NCBI GenBank assembly: GCA_009693015.1
Contig: SHYB01000003.1
Span: 18,220 to 82,219 of the forward strand
Length of the DNA stretch: 64,000 bases
Reading direction: 5' to 3'
Origin: Dehalococcoidia bacterium
GTDB lineage: Bacteria > Chloroflexota > Dehalococcoidia > SHYB01
Shown here: positions 1 through 8,261 of the stretch, one piece after another
How the letters are laid out: each line of letters starts with the position of its first letter
Position numbering within the stretch: the stretch's first letter is position 1
Position numbers and translations under genes: made by a program
Notes under the pieces: model-generated
What the model was told of the DNA's origin: nothing
The model's database searches: none
Seen by the model: the letters and a program-made list of their open reading frames with translations, nothing else

Positions 1-462
1 CCCCAGCGCTCCCGCGCACGCCTTCACGCGATGGTCCACCGCCGCCACATACGGCGCCAGCGCCCCGCCGTAGCTGTACCCAAACACGCCGATCTGGTTC
101 GCGTCCACCTCCGGCCGCTGCGCCAGCCACGTGATCGCGTTCCGCATATCCTCCACCTGCTCAAACGGGTTCAATCGCGTATGTGGCGCCTCCGCGAACC
201 CTGGACGGCCCTGGCTCTTCCCAAACCCGCGGCAATGCGGCGAAAGTATGATGTACCCCGCCTTCAGCAGCAGCTCATTGACCGTATACGTCCCCTTGAA
301 ATCCCCCGACATCGCCTTGGGATCCGCCGCGCCGTGCCGGAAGCCGGGACACTCCACCAGCGCCGGACGCCTCTCGCCTTTCTTGTAATCCGGCGGCAAC
401 TCCAGCCGCGCCCACAGCTTATACCCGTCGCTGTAATAATTGATCTCCTGCTCCATCACCAT
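1..462 (-). CDS. alpha/beta hydrolase (dienelactone hydrolase/acyl-peptidase-like), 3' part outside window
   Basis: The first 154 codons are present and the C-terminus runs off the left edge. The protein begins MVMEQEINYYSDGYKLWARL. It has an HCRGFG oxyanion-region motif near residue 70 and a nucleophile elbow GYSYGG near residue 131, typical of serine alpha/beta hydrolases of the DLH/prolyl-oligopeptidase group. The acid and His of the triad lie outside the window. An AGGAGG site seven bases upstream fixes the ATG at 462. It is the most distal gene seen in the minus-strand catabolic island, so hydrolysis of an ester or lactone intermediate is plausible but not shown. Confidence 0.8.
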   Translation of the reverse strand, partial: MVMEQEINYYSDGYKLWARLELPPDYKKGERRPALVECPGFRHGAADPKAMSGDFKGTYTVNELLLKAGYIILSPHCRGFGKSQGRPGFAEAPHTRLNPFEQVEDMRNAITWLAQRPEVDANQIGVFGYSYGGALAPYVAAVDHRVKACAGALG

Positions 463-490
463 GCTCCTTCCTCCTGTGTCGCCGCGCCTC

Positions 491-533
491 CTCCCCCCTG
501 AGGGGGGAGAGATGGAATAGAGGGTGATTCCCC
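491..533 (+). repeat. dispersed oriented palindrome, copy 1
   Basis: Arms CTCCCCCC (491-498) and GGGGGGAG (502-509) are followed by AGATGGA and a GGGTGATTCCCC tail. It lies between two minus-strand genes. It belongs to a seven-copy family in this window in which the G-rich arm and tail are always on the plus strand. Confidence 0.75.
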
Positions 534-540
534 GGCGTCC

Positions 541-1401
541 TTACACCTTCCTGATCACATCTTTCGCGAACCGCTCCATTAGCCCCACCTTCTCCTCCAG
601 CGACGTCGGCGCCGACGCCGGGAAGAAATTCACCGTCAGCTTCTCGAACCCTGCCTTCTTATAGCGCTGCACCTTCTCCGCCGTCGGCTCGCCGTCCACC
701 CGCACCCACACCTGGTACGGCAGGTGGTCGCGCCCCGCCTCCTTGCGCCATTCGTGGATCTGCTTCACATACGCCTGCGTCTGCTCCAGCGGCCACGTCA
801 GCCCGTAAAAGCCGTCCCCGAATTTCGCCGCCCGCTTCAGCGCCGCCTCCACCTGCCCCCCAAAAATGATTGGCGGCGGGGGCGTTTGCGCCGGACTGAA
901 CTGCACCCGTCCGATATCGTACGACGGCCCGTGATGCTCCACTACCTTTCCTGTCCACAGCGTCCGCATCGCCTCCACGATCTCCTCCATCCGCTTCCCC
1001 CGATCGTGAAAATCCGCCCCCACCGCGTCGTACTCCTCCTTCAGCCATCCCGTGCCCACTCCCAGCAGCACCCTGCCGTTGACCAGGTAATTCGCCGTCG
1101 CGATCGCCCGCGCGCTGAACACGGGATGCCGCGCCGGCAGGATGTACACCCCTGTCCCTAGCAGGAGCTTCGACGTCACCGCGCCAATGTGAGCAATCGC
1201 CACCCACGGATCCATCAGCGGCGTGTCCGGGCTATACCCCGGCGCGCCGCTCTGGTTGTGCGGGTAGCGGCTCTTGTGGTCTATCGGCGTGATGATATGG
1301 TCCGAAATCCATATCGCGCGAAAGCCCAATCGCTCCGCCGCCTGCGCCACCGGCCCCCACTGCCGCGGGTCCCCTCCGAACAGGTTGAATGAGTAGTCCA
1401 T
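541..1401 (-). CDS. LLM class flavin-dependent (probably F420-dependent) oxidoreductase
   Basis: At 286 aa this has the normal size of the luciferase-like monooxygenase TIM barrel. Visible features are the N-terminal strand with LGFRAIWISDHI near residue 25, a GTGVYILPARHP segment near residue 95 and LLGVGTGWLKEEYDAVG near residue 125; this pattern is typical of the F420-using LLM subfamily. An AGGAGG site precedes the ATG at 1401. In context it could carry out a flavin- or F420-dependent oxidation in the degradation pathway. The substrate cannot be read from sequence, and FMN rather than F420 cannot be excluded. Confidence 0.85.
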   Translation of the reverse strand: MDYSFNLFGGDPRQWGPVAQAAERLGFRAIWISDHIITPIDHKSRYPHNQSGAPGYSPDTPLMDPWVAIAHIGAVTSKLLLGTGVYILPARHPVFSARAIATANYLVNGRVLLGVGTGWLKEEYDAVGADFHDRGKRMEEIVEAMRTLWTGKVVEHHGPSYDIGRVQFSPAQTPPPPIIFGGQVEAALKRAAKFGDGFYGLTWPLEQTQAYVKQIHEWRKEAGRDHLPYQVWVRVDGEPTAEKVQRYKKAGFEKLTVNFFPASAPTSLEEKVGLMERFAKDVIRKV

Positions 1402-1429
1402 GTTGCCTCCTCGCTTGCCTCGTGACCCC

Positions 1430-2263
1430 TTAGGACAGCACCGGCCGCTGCGTCCACTTGCCGTTCGGCCGCTTGAACCAGCCGCCTCCCGCGCGCGCCC
1501 CCCCGCTTAGGTCAATCACCGCGCCCGTCACCCACGCCGAAAGGTCCGACGCCAGGAACACCGCCACCCCGGCATAATCGTCCGGGTCGCCGAACCGTCC
1601 CAGCGGTATCCAGTTCGCCTCCAGGTGCTTCGTCTCCGGCGTCAGCCATTTGTCTATATCCACCTGCAACGACCGCGTCGTCTCCGGCGAGATCGCATTG
1701 ACCCTGATCTTATGCTGCCCCAGTTCCAGCGCGATGGACTGCGTGAACGATACCACCGCGCCCTTGTACGCTGAATACACCGGCCCGTCCGGGTAGCCGC
1801 GGAACGCCTCGATCGTCGTGGCGTTGATGATGCTCCCCCCCTGGCCCTGGCGAATCATATGCGGCAGCACCGCGTGCGTGCAGTACAGCACATGCCCAAA
1901 GTTGATCGCGTGCTGCGCCTCCCAATCGGCCCGCGTGGACGCCACGAACCCGTTCTTCGCCCCCACCATCTCGCCCACGTTGTTCACCAGGATGTCTATG
2001 CGCCCATACTGCTTGATCGTCTCCTCCACCATCCGCTTCACCTGCGCCTCCTCCCGCACATCCGTCACCAGCGCCAGCGCATCCCCGCCCTGCTTCTTGA
2101 TCTCCGCCACCGTCTCCTTGCACCGCTGGGCATTGATCTCCGCCACCACCACCTTCGCCCCAAACGCCGCGAACGTCTGCGACGTTGCTTTCCCGCACCC
2201 GCCGCCGCCTCCCGTCACAATCGCCACCTTCCCGTTCAAACTCACCGCGTCACGCGTCAGCAT
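1430..2263 (-). CDS. SDR family NAD(P)-dependent oxidoreductase
   Basis: A 277-aa classical short-chain dehydrogenase. The nucleotide-binding motif TGGGGGCG lies near residue 17, NNVG (for NNAG) near 90, and the catalytic pair reads YSAYK near 164. AAGGAGG before the ATG at 2263 supports the start. The gene overlaps the end of the upstream isochorismatase-like gene by 14 bases, suggesting co-transcription. The C-terminal tail after residue 255, rich in Gly, Arg and Trp, is longer than usual. It probably oxidises a hydroxyacyl-CoA or alcohol intermediate of the island; the substrate is unknown. Confidence 0.88.
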   Translation of the reverse strand: MLTRDAVSLNGKVAIVTGGGGGCGKATSQTFAAFGAKVVVAEINAQRCKETVAEIKKQGGDALALVTDVREEAQVKRMVEETIKQYGRIDILVNNVGEMVGAKNGFVASTRADWEAQHAINFGHVLYCTHAVLPHMIRQGQGGSIINATTIEAFRGYPDGPVYSAYKGAVVSFTQSIALELGQHKIRVNAISPETTRSLQVDIDKWLTPETKHLEANWIPLGRFGDPDDYAGVAVFLASDLSAWVTGAVIDLSGGARAGGGWFKRPNGKWTQRPVLS

Positions 2264-2936
2264 GCTGCCTCCTTGCCGTCTTCACATACTCCATTGCCTC
2301 GCCCAGCTCCAGCACATGGCCGTGCTTCATCCACGTCTCCAGCAGCGCCATCGCCAGCGCCGTCTCCAGCCGGTCGAACACGCAGTCCTGCACCATCGCC
2401 ACAACGTAGCCCCGCGCCCGCGCCTCCACCAGCGACGCCTCCACGCACCCGCCGGCGCTCCCCCCCGCGAACAAGATCGTATCGATCCGCTTCGCCGTCA
2501 GGTAGCTCTGCAACGGCGTCCCGTAAAACCCGCTGGCATACGTCTTCTCCACCACGAGGTCGCCCTCCTGCGGCGCCACCTCCCGCACGATCTGCGACCA
2601 TTCCTCGCCACTCCCGTCTTCGATCACACTCGCGGCCACATCATAATCCGCCGACCGCAAATGCACCTGGCGTGTATACAGCACCGGCACACCCGCCCCG
2701 CGCGCCGCCTCCAGCAATTGCCGCGTGGCGCGCACCGCCTCCCACGCCTCCGGGCCCCCAGCGCGCGGCCACCGCGCCGCCTCGGCTGCGTCTGCCGAAC
2801 GCCCTAGCCACACCACCTGCGCATCAATCACCAGCACGCACGGCGATTTGCCCAGCGGCGCGTGCCGCCCCCAAGTCCCGGTGTTCACCACCCTCCGGTC
2901 GCGCTCGCTCAACACATCGTTCCACACCGGCTTCAC
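2250..2936 (-). CDS. isochorismatase-like cysteine hydrolase
   Basis: A 228-aa cysteine hydrolase of the isochorismatase/N-carbamoylsarcosine amidase fold. The Asp-Lys-Cys triad is visible: VIDAQ near residue 36, VVEKTYAS near 130 and GGSAGGCVEAS near 162. The cis-peptide region next to the Cys reads GGSAGG. The start is a GTG at 2936 with a poor ribosome-binding site, but the N-terminal WNDVLSERDRR is typical of this family, so the start is probably close. Amide or carbamoyl hydrolysis is the likely chemistry; no substrate can be named. Confidence 0.8.
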   Translation of the reverse strand: MKPVWNDVLSERDRRVVNTGTWGRHAPLGKSPCVLVIDAQVVWLGRSADAAEAARWPRAGGPEAWEAVRATRQLLEAARGAGVPVLYTRQVHLRSADYDVAASVIEDGSGEEWSQIVREVAPQEGDLVVEKTYASGFYGTPLQSYLTAKRIDTILFAGGSAGGCVEASLVEARARGYVVAMVQDCVFDRLETALAMALLETWMKHGHVLELGEAMEYVKTARRQHADA

Positions 2937-2953
2937 CAGCGTGCCGCCTGACC

Positions 2954-2988
2954 CCCTCTCCCTTCAAGGGAGAGGGTTGGGGTGAGGG
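2954..2988 (+). repeat. dispersed oriented palindrome, copy 2
   Basis: Arms CCCTCTCCCTT (2954-2964) and AAGGGAGAGGG (2966-2976), then TTGGGGTGAGGG. It sits in the gap between two minus-strand genes and again has its G-rich tail on the plus strand. Near-identical sequences are common in intergenic DNA of unrelated bacteria. Confidence 0.75.
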
Positions 2989-3060
2989 CATAACACACCC
3001 GCGACGCTTCTGTGAGAAGCTCTTTTGCCATCTGTTTCAAGTGCAAAGCCATTATCCCGC

Positions 3061-3840
3061 CTAGGTGACGTACGCTCCCCCGTTGATATGTATCGACTGC
3101 CCCGTCACGAACGCCGCCGCGTCCGACGCCAGGTACGCCGCCATCGCGCCAATCTCTCGCGTCATGCCCAGCCTGCCCACCGGTATTCCTGGCCGCTGCG
3201 CCTCCGCCACCGCCCGCGATGGTGCCTCCAGCCGCCGCTCCTCGGAAACCACCCACTGCTCCGCGCGCTCCGTATCAAACGTCCCCGGCACGATCGTGTT
3301 CACCGTGATCCCCTGCGCCGCAAACTCCAGAGCCAGCCCCCTGCTCAGCCCTAGCAGCCCCGCCTTGCTCGTGGCGATGTGCGCGCCTCCCTTGGCCCCC
3401 GTGAACCCGATCAGCCCCGAAATGAGCAGGATGCGCCCCCACTTCTGTTCCACCATCCCCGGCAGCACCGCCTGCGCCGCGAAAAACGCCCCGCGCAGAT
3501 TCACCGCCAGCACCCGCTCCCAATCCTCGTCGGTGATCTCCAGAAACGCCTGGTGCGGACGGATCGCCGGCGTATACACCAGAATATCTATACGGCCAAC
3601 TGCCGCCGCCGCTTCCTTCGCCACCCGCGCCACATCCGCGTGCGACCCCGCGTCCCCCACCAGGCCCGCAGACTTCACCCCCAGCGCGCGAATCTCCCCA
3701 GCCGTCGCCTCCACCTCCGCGCGCTGCCTCCCCCCGCTCACCGCCACGTTCGCCCCCGCCTGCGCCAGCGCCACGGCGATCCCCTTGCCGATATTCCTCC
3801 CCCCGCCGATCACCAGCGCCGACTTTCCCCGCAGCGTCAT
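3061..3840 (-). CDS. non-canonical SDR family protein lacking the catalytic Tyr
   Basis: A 259-aa Rossmann-fold SDR starting MTLRGKSALVIGGGRNIG. The ATG at 3840 is chosen over an upstream ATG because AAAGGAG precedes it and the Rossmann strand follows directly. The cofactor motif is GGGRNIG. The usual NNAG is replaced by VYTPA and the usual YxxxK stretch reads HIATSK, so Ile or His replaces the catalytic Tyr while Lys is kept. The C-terminal GQSIHINGGAYVT is normal for the family. It may be a reductase using another acid, or a non-catalytic partner of the neighbouring SDRs. Confidence 0.82.
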   Translation of the reverse strand: MTLRGKSALVIGGGRNIGKGIAVALAQAGANVAVSGGRQRAEVEATAGEIRALGVKSAGLVGDAGSHADVARVAKEAAAAVGRIDILVYTPAIRPHQAFLEITDEDWERVLAVNLRGAFFAAQAVLPGMVEQKWGRILLISGLIGFTGAKGGAHIATSKAGLLGLSRGLALEFAAQGITVNTIVPGTFDTERAEQWVVSEERRLEAPSRAVAEAQRPGIPVGRLGMTREIGAMAAYLASDAAAFVTGQSIHINGGAYVT

Positions 3841-3880
3841 GAACTGATCTCCTTTGCCGCCTGCTGCTCGCTCGTCGCTG

Positions 3881-5140
3881 CTATGTGCTCGAGGCTGACT
3901 GGACGGGCAGTTCCGCCTCTGTCGTAATGCCGCCTTCCACAAACGCCTCCCCAATCTCGTCGTCGGATAGCTCCAGCAAATCCTTCAACACATGCTCGTT
4001 GTGCGCCCCCAGGCACGGCCCCGGCCGCTGGCAGTCCGCCACCGCTGACATATGGAAGCTTGGCCCCTTATACAGATGCGGGCCGATCGCATCGTGCCGC
4101 AGCTCCCGCCAGAACCCGCGCGCCCGCAACTGCGCGTCCTGCGGCACATCGCTGCTCTTGTTCACCACCCCTGCCGCGATCCCTGCCTGCTGCAGCATCG
4201 CCTCCACCTTCCCCGCCTCCTGCCGCCGCGTCCACTCTCCGATGCGCCTGTCCATCTCGTCCTCGTTCGCCTTCCTGCCCTGATGCGTGGCGAACCTCGC
4301 CTCCCGCGCCCACGCCGGCGACCCCATCGCACGCGCCAGCGCCTGCCACTCCCCGTCCGTCCGCACCACGATCACGCACCAGCGATCATCTCCCGCGCAC
4401 GGGTACGCTTGATGCGGGCTGGCAAAATCCACGTGATTCCCCTGGCGCTCCGGCTCCTGCCCGTTCGCCAGGTAGTCCATAATCGCCGGCCCCATTCCGT
4501 GGCACCCGATCTCCGATTGCGATAGGTCTATCCGCTGTCCTTCCCCCGTCTTGTTCCGGTGCAGCAGCGCCGCCAGGATCGCCGAAGCCGCGAAGCGCGG
4601 CGCGGTGAAATCCGTATACGCCTGCGGGTACGGCATCGGTGGCCCACCCGCGTACCCGCTGACGTAGTGCAGGCCCGACAATGCCGCCGAGTGATATCCC
4701 CAGCCCGCCTGTTTCGCCAGCGGGCCGTAGTCCCCCAGCAGGCTCGTGCTGAAATAGATGATGTCCGGATTCCTCTTCCGAACCTGGTCATAGTCCAAAC
4801 CCAGCCGGTCCATGGAGCCCGGCACAAAACTGTTCAACATCACGTCGCACCACTCCGCCAGCCGCAGCGCGATCTTCTTTCCGGAAGGCTTCGCTAGGTT
4901 CACCGTCAGGCTCAGCGCCCCGCAGTTCACGGTGGCGAAGTACAGGTTGTTGTTCACCCCCGGCACGCCGCCCTTGAACGGGTTCATAATGCGCACCATG
5001 TCCGGGCGGTGGTGGCTCTCCAGCCGCACGACTGTTGCTCCCCACATCGCCAGGTAGCGCGCCGTCAGCGGCCCCATCACGATCCAGCTGAAGTTCGCCA
5101 CCTTCAGACCCGCCAGCGGCAGCCGCTGCGGTGTCGCCAC
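3881..5140 (-). CDS. CaiB/BaiF family III CoA-transferase, subunit with the catalytic Asp
   Basis: A 419-aa family III CoA-transferase. The N-terminal ANFSWIVMGPLTARYLAMWG and the segment PQAYTDFTAP near residue 175 are typical; the Asp in YTDF aligns with the residue that forms the aspartyl-CoA intermediate in formyl- and succinyl-CoA transferases. The GTG at 5140 overlaps the TAG of the upstream CoA-transferase by one base, so translation is probably coupled. Together the two could form a heteromeric transferase that activates a carboxylic acid with an acyl-CoA donor. Confidence 0.88.
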   Translation of the reverse strand: MATPQRLPLAGLKVANFSWIVMGPLTARYLAMWGATVVRLESHHRPDMVRIMNPFKGGVPGVNNNLYFATVNCGALSLTVNLAKPSGKKIALRLAEWCDVMLNSFVPGSMDRLGLDYDQVRKRNPDIIYFSTSLLGDYGPLAKQAGWGYHSAALSGLHYVSGYAGGPPMPYPQAYTDFTAPRFAASAILAALLHRNKTGEGQRIDLSQSEIGCHGMGPAIMDYLANGQEPERQGNHVDFASPHQAYPCAGDDRWCVIVVRTDGEWQALARAMGSPAWAREARFATHQGRKANEDEMDRRIGEWTRRQEAGKVEAMLQQAGIAAGVVNKSSDVPQDAQLRARGFWRELRHDAIGPHLYKGPSFHMSAVADCQRPGPCLGAHNEHVLKDLLELSDDEIGEAFVEGGITTEAELPVQSASST

Positions 5141-6444
5141 TAGATCGCCCCCGCCGCGCGCAGTACCCGCCGCCGCTCTTCCGTCATCCCCATCTCGCCC
5201 GCGAAAATCTCCACGTTGTGCTCCCCAATCAGCGGCGCCCGTCGCCGTATCTTCGGTGGCGTCGCCGTCATCTGCGCGAATGGGCCGGGGTACACCAGCT
5301 TGCGTCCCAGCTCCGGGTGCTCCACCTCTTCCCAGAACCCCCGCTGCCGCATGTGCTTGTTGCGCGCCACGTCCCCTGGCGAGGCCACCGGCGCCACGAA
5401 GATGCTGTGCGCCGCCGCCTTCTCGAAAATCTCATCTTTCGTCCTCGTCAGCAGGAAACCCACGAACGGCTGCTCCAGCCGCTGCGTCTCCTCCAGCGTG
5501 ATTGTCGCCGCGTCGTACTCCCGGTTCCACGCGTACCGCGCCAGCCAGTCGGGGCACTCCCCCTCTTGCTGCATCCACTGCACCAGCGCGTTCATAGACC
5601 GCGCGATCCCCTCCGTGCCGCCCTGCACCGTGAAGCAGACATGCCCGTCCTTGCACTCGAACACCAGCCGTCGCGCCACCCCGCCGGAGGTCGGCCACGA
5701 TGTGCCTACGCGTTGCAGATCAATCCCCAGCGCCATCCAGTACTCCGGCGAGTACCCCGTGATCTGTAGCGACGACTCCTGCGCCGAAACGTCCACGTGC
5801 TGCCCTTCGCCGCCTGCCTCGCGTCCCACCAGCGCGATCAGCGTCCCTGTCGCCCCCTCCGCCCCCCCGCTCAGCGACGCCTGGTGGTGGTATCCCACGT
5901 CCAGCGGCTCCCGCTGCGGCTCGCCGTTGATGTACAGCGCACCCGAAGCCGCCCACGCCACCAGGTCGGTCGCCTGATAGCGCGCCTTCGGGCCTTCCTG
6001 CCCAAAATACGTCATGCTCGTCATGATCAGCCTGGGGTTAATCGCATGCAGCCGCGCGTACCCCAGCCCCAGCGCCTCCATCCGTCCTGGCGTGAACGAC
6101 TCCACCACGATGTCCGCCCTGCGCGCCATCTCCTCAAACACCGCGCGCCCGTCCGCCGATTCCAGGTTCAGCGTGACCCCGCGCTTGTTGGCGTTGTAGA
6201 AATACCAGAACAGGCTCTTCTCCGCGTCCGGCGTATTGTCCAGGAACGGCCCCAGGCGCCGCGTCTCGTCGCCTCCCGGCGGCTCGATCTTGATCACGTC
6301 CGCGCCCAGATCGCCCAGCATCCGCCCGCACACGCAGAAGCCGCCCTGCGCCAGGTCTAGCACCCGGTACCCCTCAAGCGCGCTCTTTTGCCCTGCCTGC
6401 CCCTGGCGCGCGCCCTTCTCCCCTGGTGTCAGCGATTGCGGCAT
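5140..6444 (-). CDS. CaiB/BaiF family III CoA-transferase, paralogous subunit
   Basis: A 434-aa family III CoA-transferase beginning MPQSLTPGEKG, with VLDLAQGGFCVCGRMLGDLG and KIEPPGGDETR near residues 30-60. At the position of the catalytic Asp it reads VGYHHQASLSGG, so the usual Asp is not obvious. AAAGGA before the ATG at 6444 supports the start. It is immediately upstream of, and overlaps, the Asp-containing paralogue, the arrangement expected of a two-subunit enzyme such as BbsEF-type transferases. Whether it is independently active is unknown. Confidence 0.86.
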   Translation of the reverse strand: MPQSLTPGEKGARQGQAGQKSALEGYRVLDLAQGGFCVCGRMLGDLGADVIKIEPPGGDETRRLGPFLDNTPDAEKSLFWYFYNANKRGVTLNLESADGRAVFEEMARRADIVVESFTPGRMEALGLGYARLHAINPRLIMTSMTYFGQEGPKARYQATDLVAWAASGALYINGEPQREPLDVGYHHQASLSGGAEGATGTLIALVGREAGGEGQHVDVSAQESSLQITGYSPEYWMALGIDLQRVGTSWPTSGGVARRLVFECKDGHVCFTVQGGTEGIARSMNALVQWMQQEGECPDWLARYAWNREYDAATITLEETQRLEQPFVGFLLTRTKDEIFEKAAAHSIFVAPVASPGDVARNKHMRQRGFWEEVEHPELGRKLVYPGPFAQMTATPPKIRRRAPLIGEHNVEIFAGEMGMTEERRRVLRAAGAI

Positions 6445-6493
6445 GCTGTCCTTTTCCCCGAACCCTTTCCCGTCTTTTCTTTCCCTGCTCTAC

Positions 6494-6526
6494 ACCCGCT
6501 CCCGCCAAGGGAGCGGGTGAGTCCCC
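6494..6526 (+). repeat. dispersed oriented palindrome, copy 3
   Basis: Arms ACCCGCTCCC (6494-6503) and GGGAGCGGGT (6509-6518), loop GCCAA, tail GAGTCCCC. It lies in the 84-base gap between a crotonase gene and a CoA-transferase gene, in the same orientation as the other copies. Confidence 0.65.
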
Positions 6527-6528
6527 GC

Positions 6529-7311
6529 CTACCGCCCCGTAAATCGAGGCTTGCGTTTTTCCATGAACGCGCGGAACCCCTCCTGTGCGTCATACGTCTG
6601 GTTGTGCGTCATCGTCGCCCACTTCTCCATCTCCAGCCCCGTGAGCAGGTCAGCCTGCAAGCCGAAGTTCACCAGCGATTTCACCGTGCTCGTCGCCACC
6701 GCGCTGCGTTCCTTCAGCCGGTCCGTCAGCTCCTTCACCGCCGCGTCCAGTTGTGCTGCCGGCACCGCGCGATTCACCAGCCCGATCCGCTCCGCCTCCT
6801 TGCCGCTAATCCACGACCCGGTGTACAGCAGCTCCTTCGCCCGCCGCGCCCCCAGCAGCCGCGGCAGCCGCTGGCTCCCTCCCCCCCCCGCGATCACCCC
6901 GAACACCGCATGCTGGTCCCCCAGCCGCGCCTCCTCATCGGCCACCGCCAGGTCGCACACCAGCATCAGCTCCAGCCCGCCCGCCAGCGCCAGCCCGTTC
7001 ACCCGCGCGATCGTCGGTTTCGGCTGCGTCTCGATGTAGTTCATGATGCCGTGCCAGGTATCCAGCCAGTGCTTCACCCGCAGCGGCGCTTTGATCACCT
7101 CGGAAAACACCTTCATGTCCGCGCCCGCGGAGAACGCCCGCCCCGTCCCCGTGATCACCACCGCCTGCACGCCATCGTCCGTCGCCGACTCCTGCAGCAC
7201 CTGCTCGATTTCCCGCAGCAGTTCCAGGGAAATAGCGTTCAGCACGTTCGGGCGATTCAGTGTGATATACCCCACGCCGTCTTTCTTTTCCCAAATGATG
7301 TTGCTGTACAC
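6529..7311 (-). CDS. enoyl-CoA hydratase/isomerase (crotonase family)
   Basis: A 260-aa crotonase-fold protein. The oxyanion-hole segments AFSAGADMK (near residue 62) and GLALAGGLE (near 108) are present, and the Glu equivalent to Glu144 of rat crotonase is kept in GGLE. The second catalytic Glu (Glu164) appears replaced by His in GDQHAVFG, so hydratase activity is less certain than isomerase or hydrolase activity. The start is GTG at 7311 with GAGAGG upstream. It probably acts on an enoyl-CoA intermediate made after the CoA-transferases. Confidence 0.87.
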   Translation of the reverse strand: MYSNIIWEKKDGVGYITLNRPNVLNAISLELLREIEQVLQESATDDGVQAVVITGTGRAFSAGADMKVFSEVIKAPLRVKHWLDTWHGIMNYIETQPKPTIARVNGLALAGGLELMLVCDLAVADEEARLGDQHAVFGVIAGGGGSQRLPRLLGARRAKELLYTGSWISGKEAERIGLVNRAVPAAQLDAAVKELTDRLKERSAVATSTVKSLVNFGLQADLLTGLEMEKWATMTHNQTYDAQEGFRAFMEKRKPRFTGR

Positions 7312-7382
7312 GTTTACCTCTCGCCACGCGCCCTGGTTGCCTAGTGTCTTAGGAACGGCAGCCCACTCACGGTAGTAATGAA

Positions 7383-7419
7383 TGCAGCACTAACCCGCCT
7401 CTGGCGGGTTAGTGCTGCA
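7383..7419 (-). terminator. hairpin overlapping the 3' end of the BadI-like gene
   Basis: A 17-bp perfect stem (7383-7399 with 7403-7419, loop TCT). The arm at 7403-7419 contains the last codons and TAA stop of the gene ending at 7409. The downstream tract on the minus strand is only moderately T-rich, so it may act as an mRNA-stabilising 3' hairpin rather than a strong terminator. Confidence 0.55.
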
Positions 7420-8248
7420 CCTGCTGCCGAGCCTTCCAGAAATTCGGCTGCCGCTTCTCCAAGAACGAGGCCGGGCCTTCCTTGCACTCCGGCGAATCGA
7501 AAAAGTCCGGGTACATCGAAGCCACCTTCAGGCCGATATTCGGCATGGCGTCAATTTCCCCATCGAACGTCGCCTTCAGGATCTCGATGCACGCGGGACT
7601 GGCCTTCAAGATGTCCTCGCACCAGCGGTCCACCTCTGCGTCCAGCCGGTCCACCGGCACCACGCGGTTCACCAGCCCCATCTCCAGCGCCTCGTCCGCC
7701 GTGTAGCGATGGCACCCCATCCACAGCTCCCGCGCCTTCTTCGCTCCCACCACGCGCACCAGGTACTGCGTCACAAACCCGTCCGACGGGCTTGCCACCC
7801 GCGGCCCGTTCTGCCCGAAGATCGCCGTCTCCGTGGCGATGGTGAAATCGCTGCAGTACGCGAAATGGTTATGCCCCCCGATGCAGTACCCCTTCACCGC
7901 CGCGATCACCGGCTTCTTGCACACTCGGATCATGCGGTTCGGCGGGTACTCGTGATAAAACCGCTTCCGCGTCCCCCACACCTCCCACGCCACATCGCCG
8001 CCCGTGCCGAAGTGGTCCCCGATGCCCGTCAGGATCACCGCCCCGATATTCGGGTCGTGGCTGGCGTCGTAAAAGCAGCGGAACATCTCGTCCTCCGTCT
8101 CCGGACGGATCGCGTTGTACCGCTTCGGCCGGTTCACGGAAATGCGCGCCACCCCCGCGCCGAAAAACGTATGCGTTTTCTTTTCGTACACCACCTCTTC
8201 CATCTTCGTCCCCAGCGTGTCAATCTGCGTCCACGGTGTCCACGTCAT
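7409..8248 (-). CDS. crotonase-family protein resembling BadI/MenB (2-ketocyclohexanecarboxyl-CoA hydrolase-like)
   Basis: A 279-aa crotonase-fold protein. Beyond the general motifs it has AIFGQNGPRVASPSDG near residue 145, then LVRVVGAKKARELWMGCHRY. This closely follows the AIFGQVGP...ARVVGEKKAREIWYMCKRY region I recall for BadI of Rhodopseudomonas palustris, which opens the ring of 2-ketocyclohexanecarboxyl-CoA. AAAAGGAG supports the ATG at 8248, although an internal Met at residue 16 lies nearer the conserved domain. A ring-opening hydrolase is a reasonable guess; MenB-like Dieckmann chemistry is the alternative. Confidence 0.75.
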   Translation of the reverse strand: MTWTPWTQIDTLGTKMEEVVYEKKTHTFFGAGVARISVNRPKRYNAIRPETEDEMFRCFYDASHDPNIGAVILTGIGDHFGTGGDVAWEVWGTRKRFYHEYPPNRMIRVCKKPVIAAVKGYCIGGHNHFAYCSDFTIATETAIFGQNGPRVASPSDGFVTQYLVRVVGAKKARELWMGCHRYTADEALEMGLVNRVVPVDRLDAEVDRWCEDILKASPACIEILKATFDGEIDAMPNIGLKVASMYPDFFDSPECKEGPASFLEKRQPNFWKARQQVQH

Positions 8249-8261
8249 CTTGTTGCTCCTT

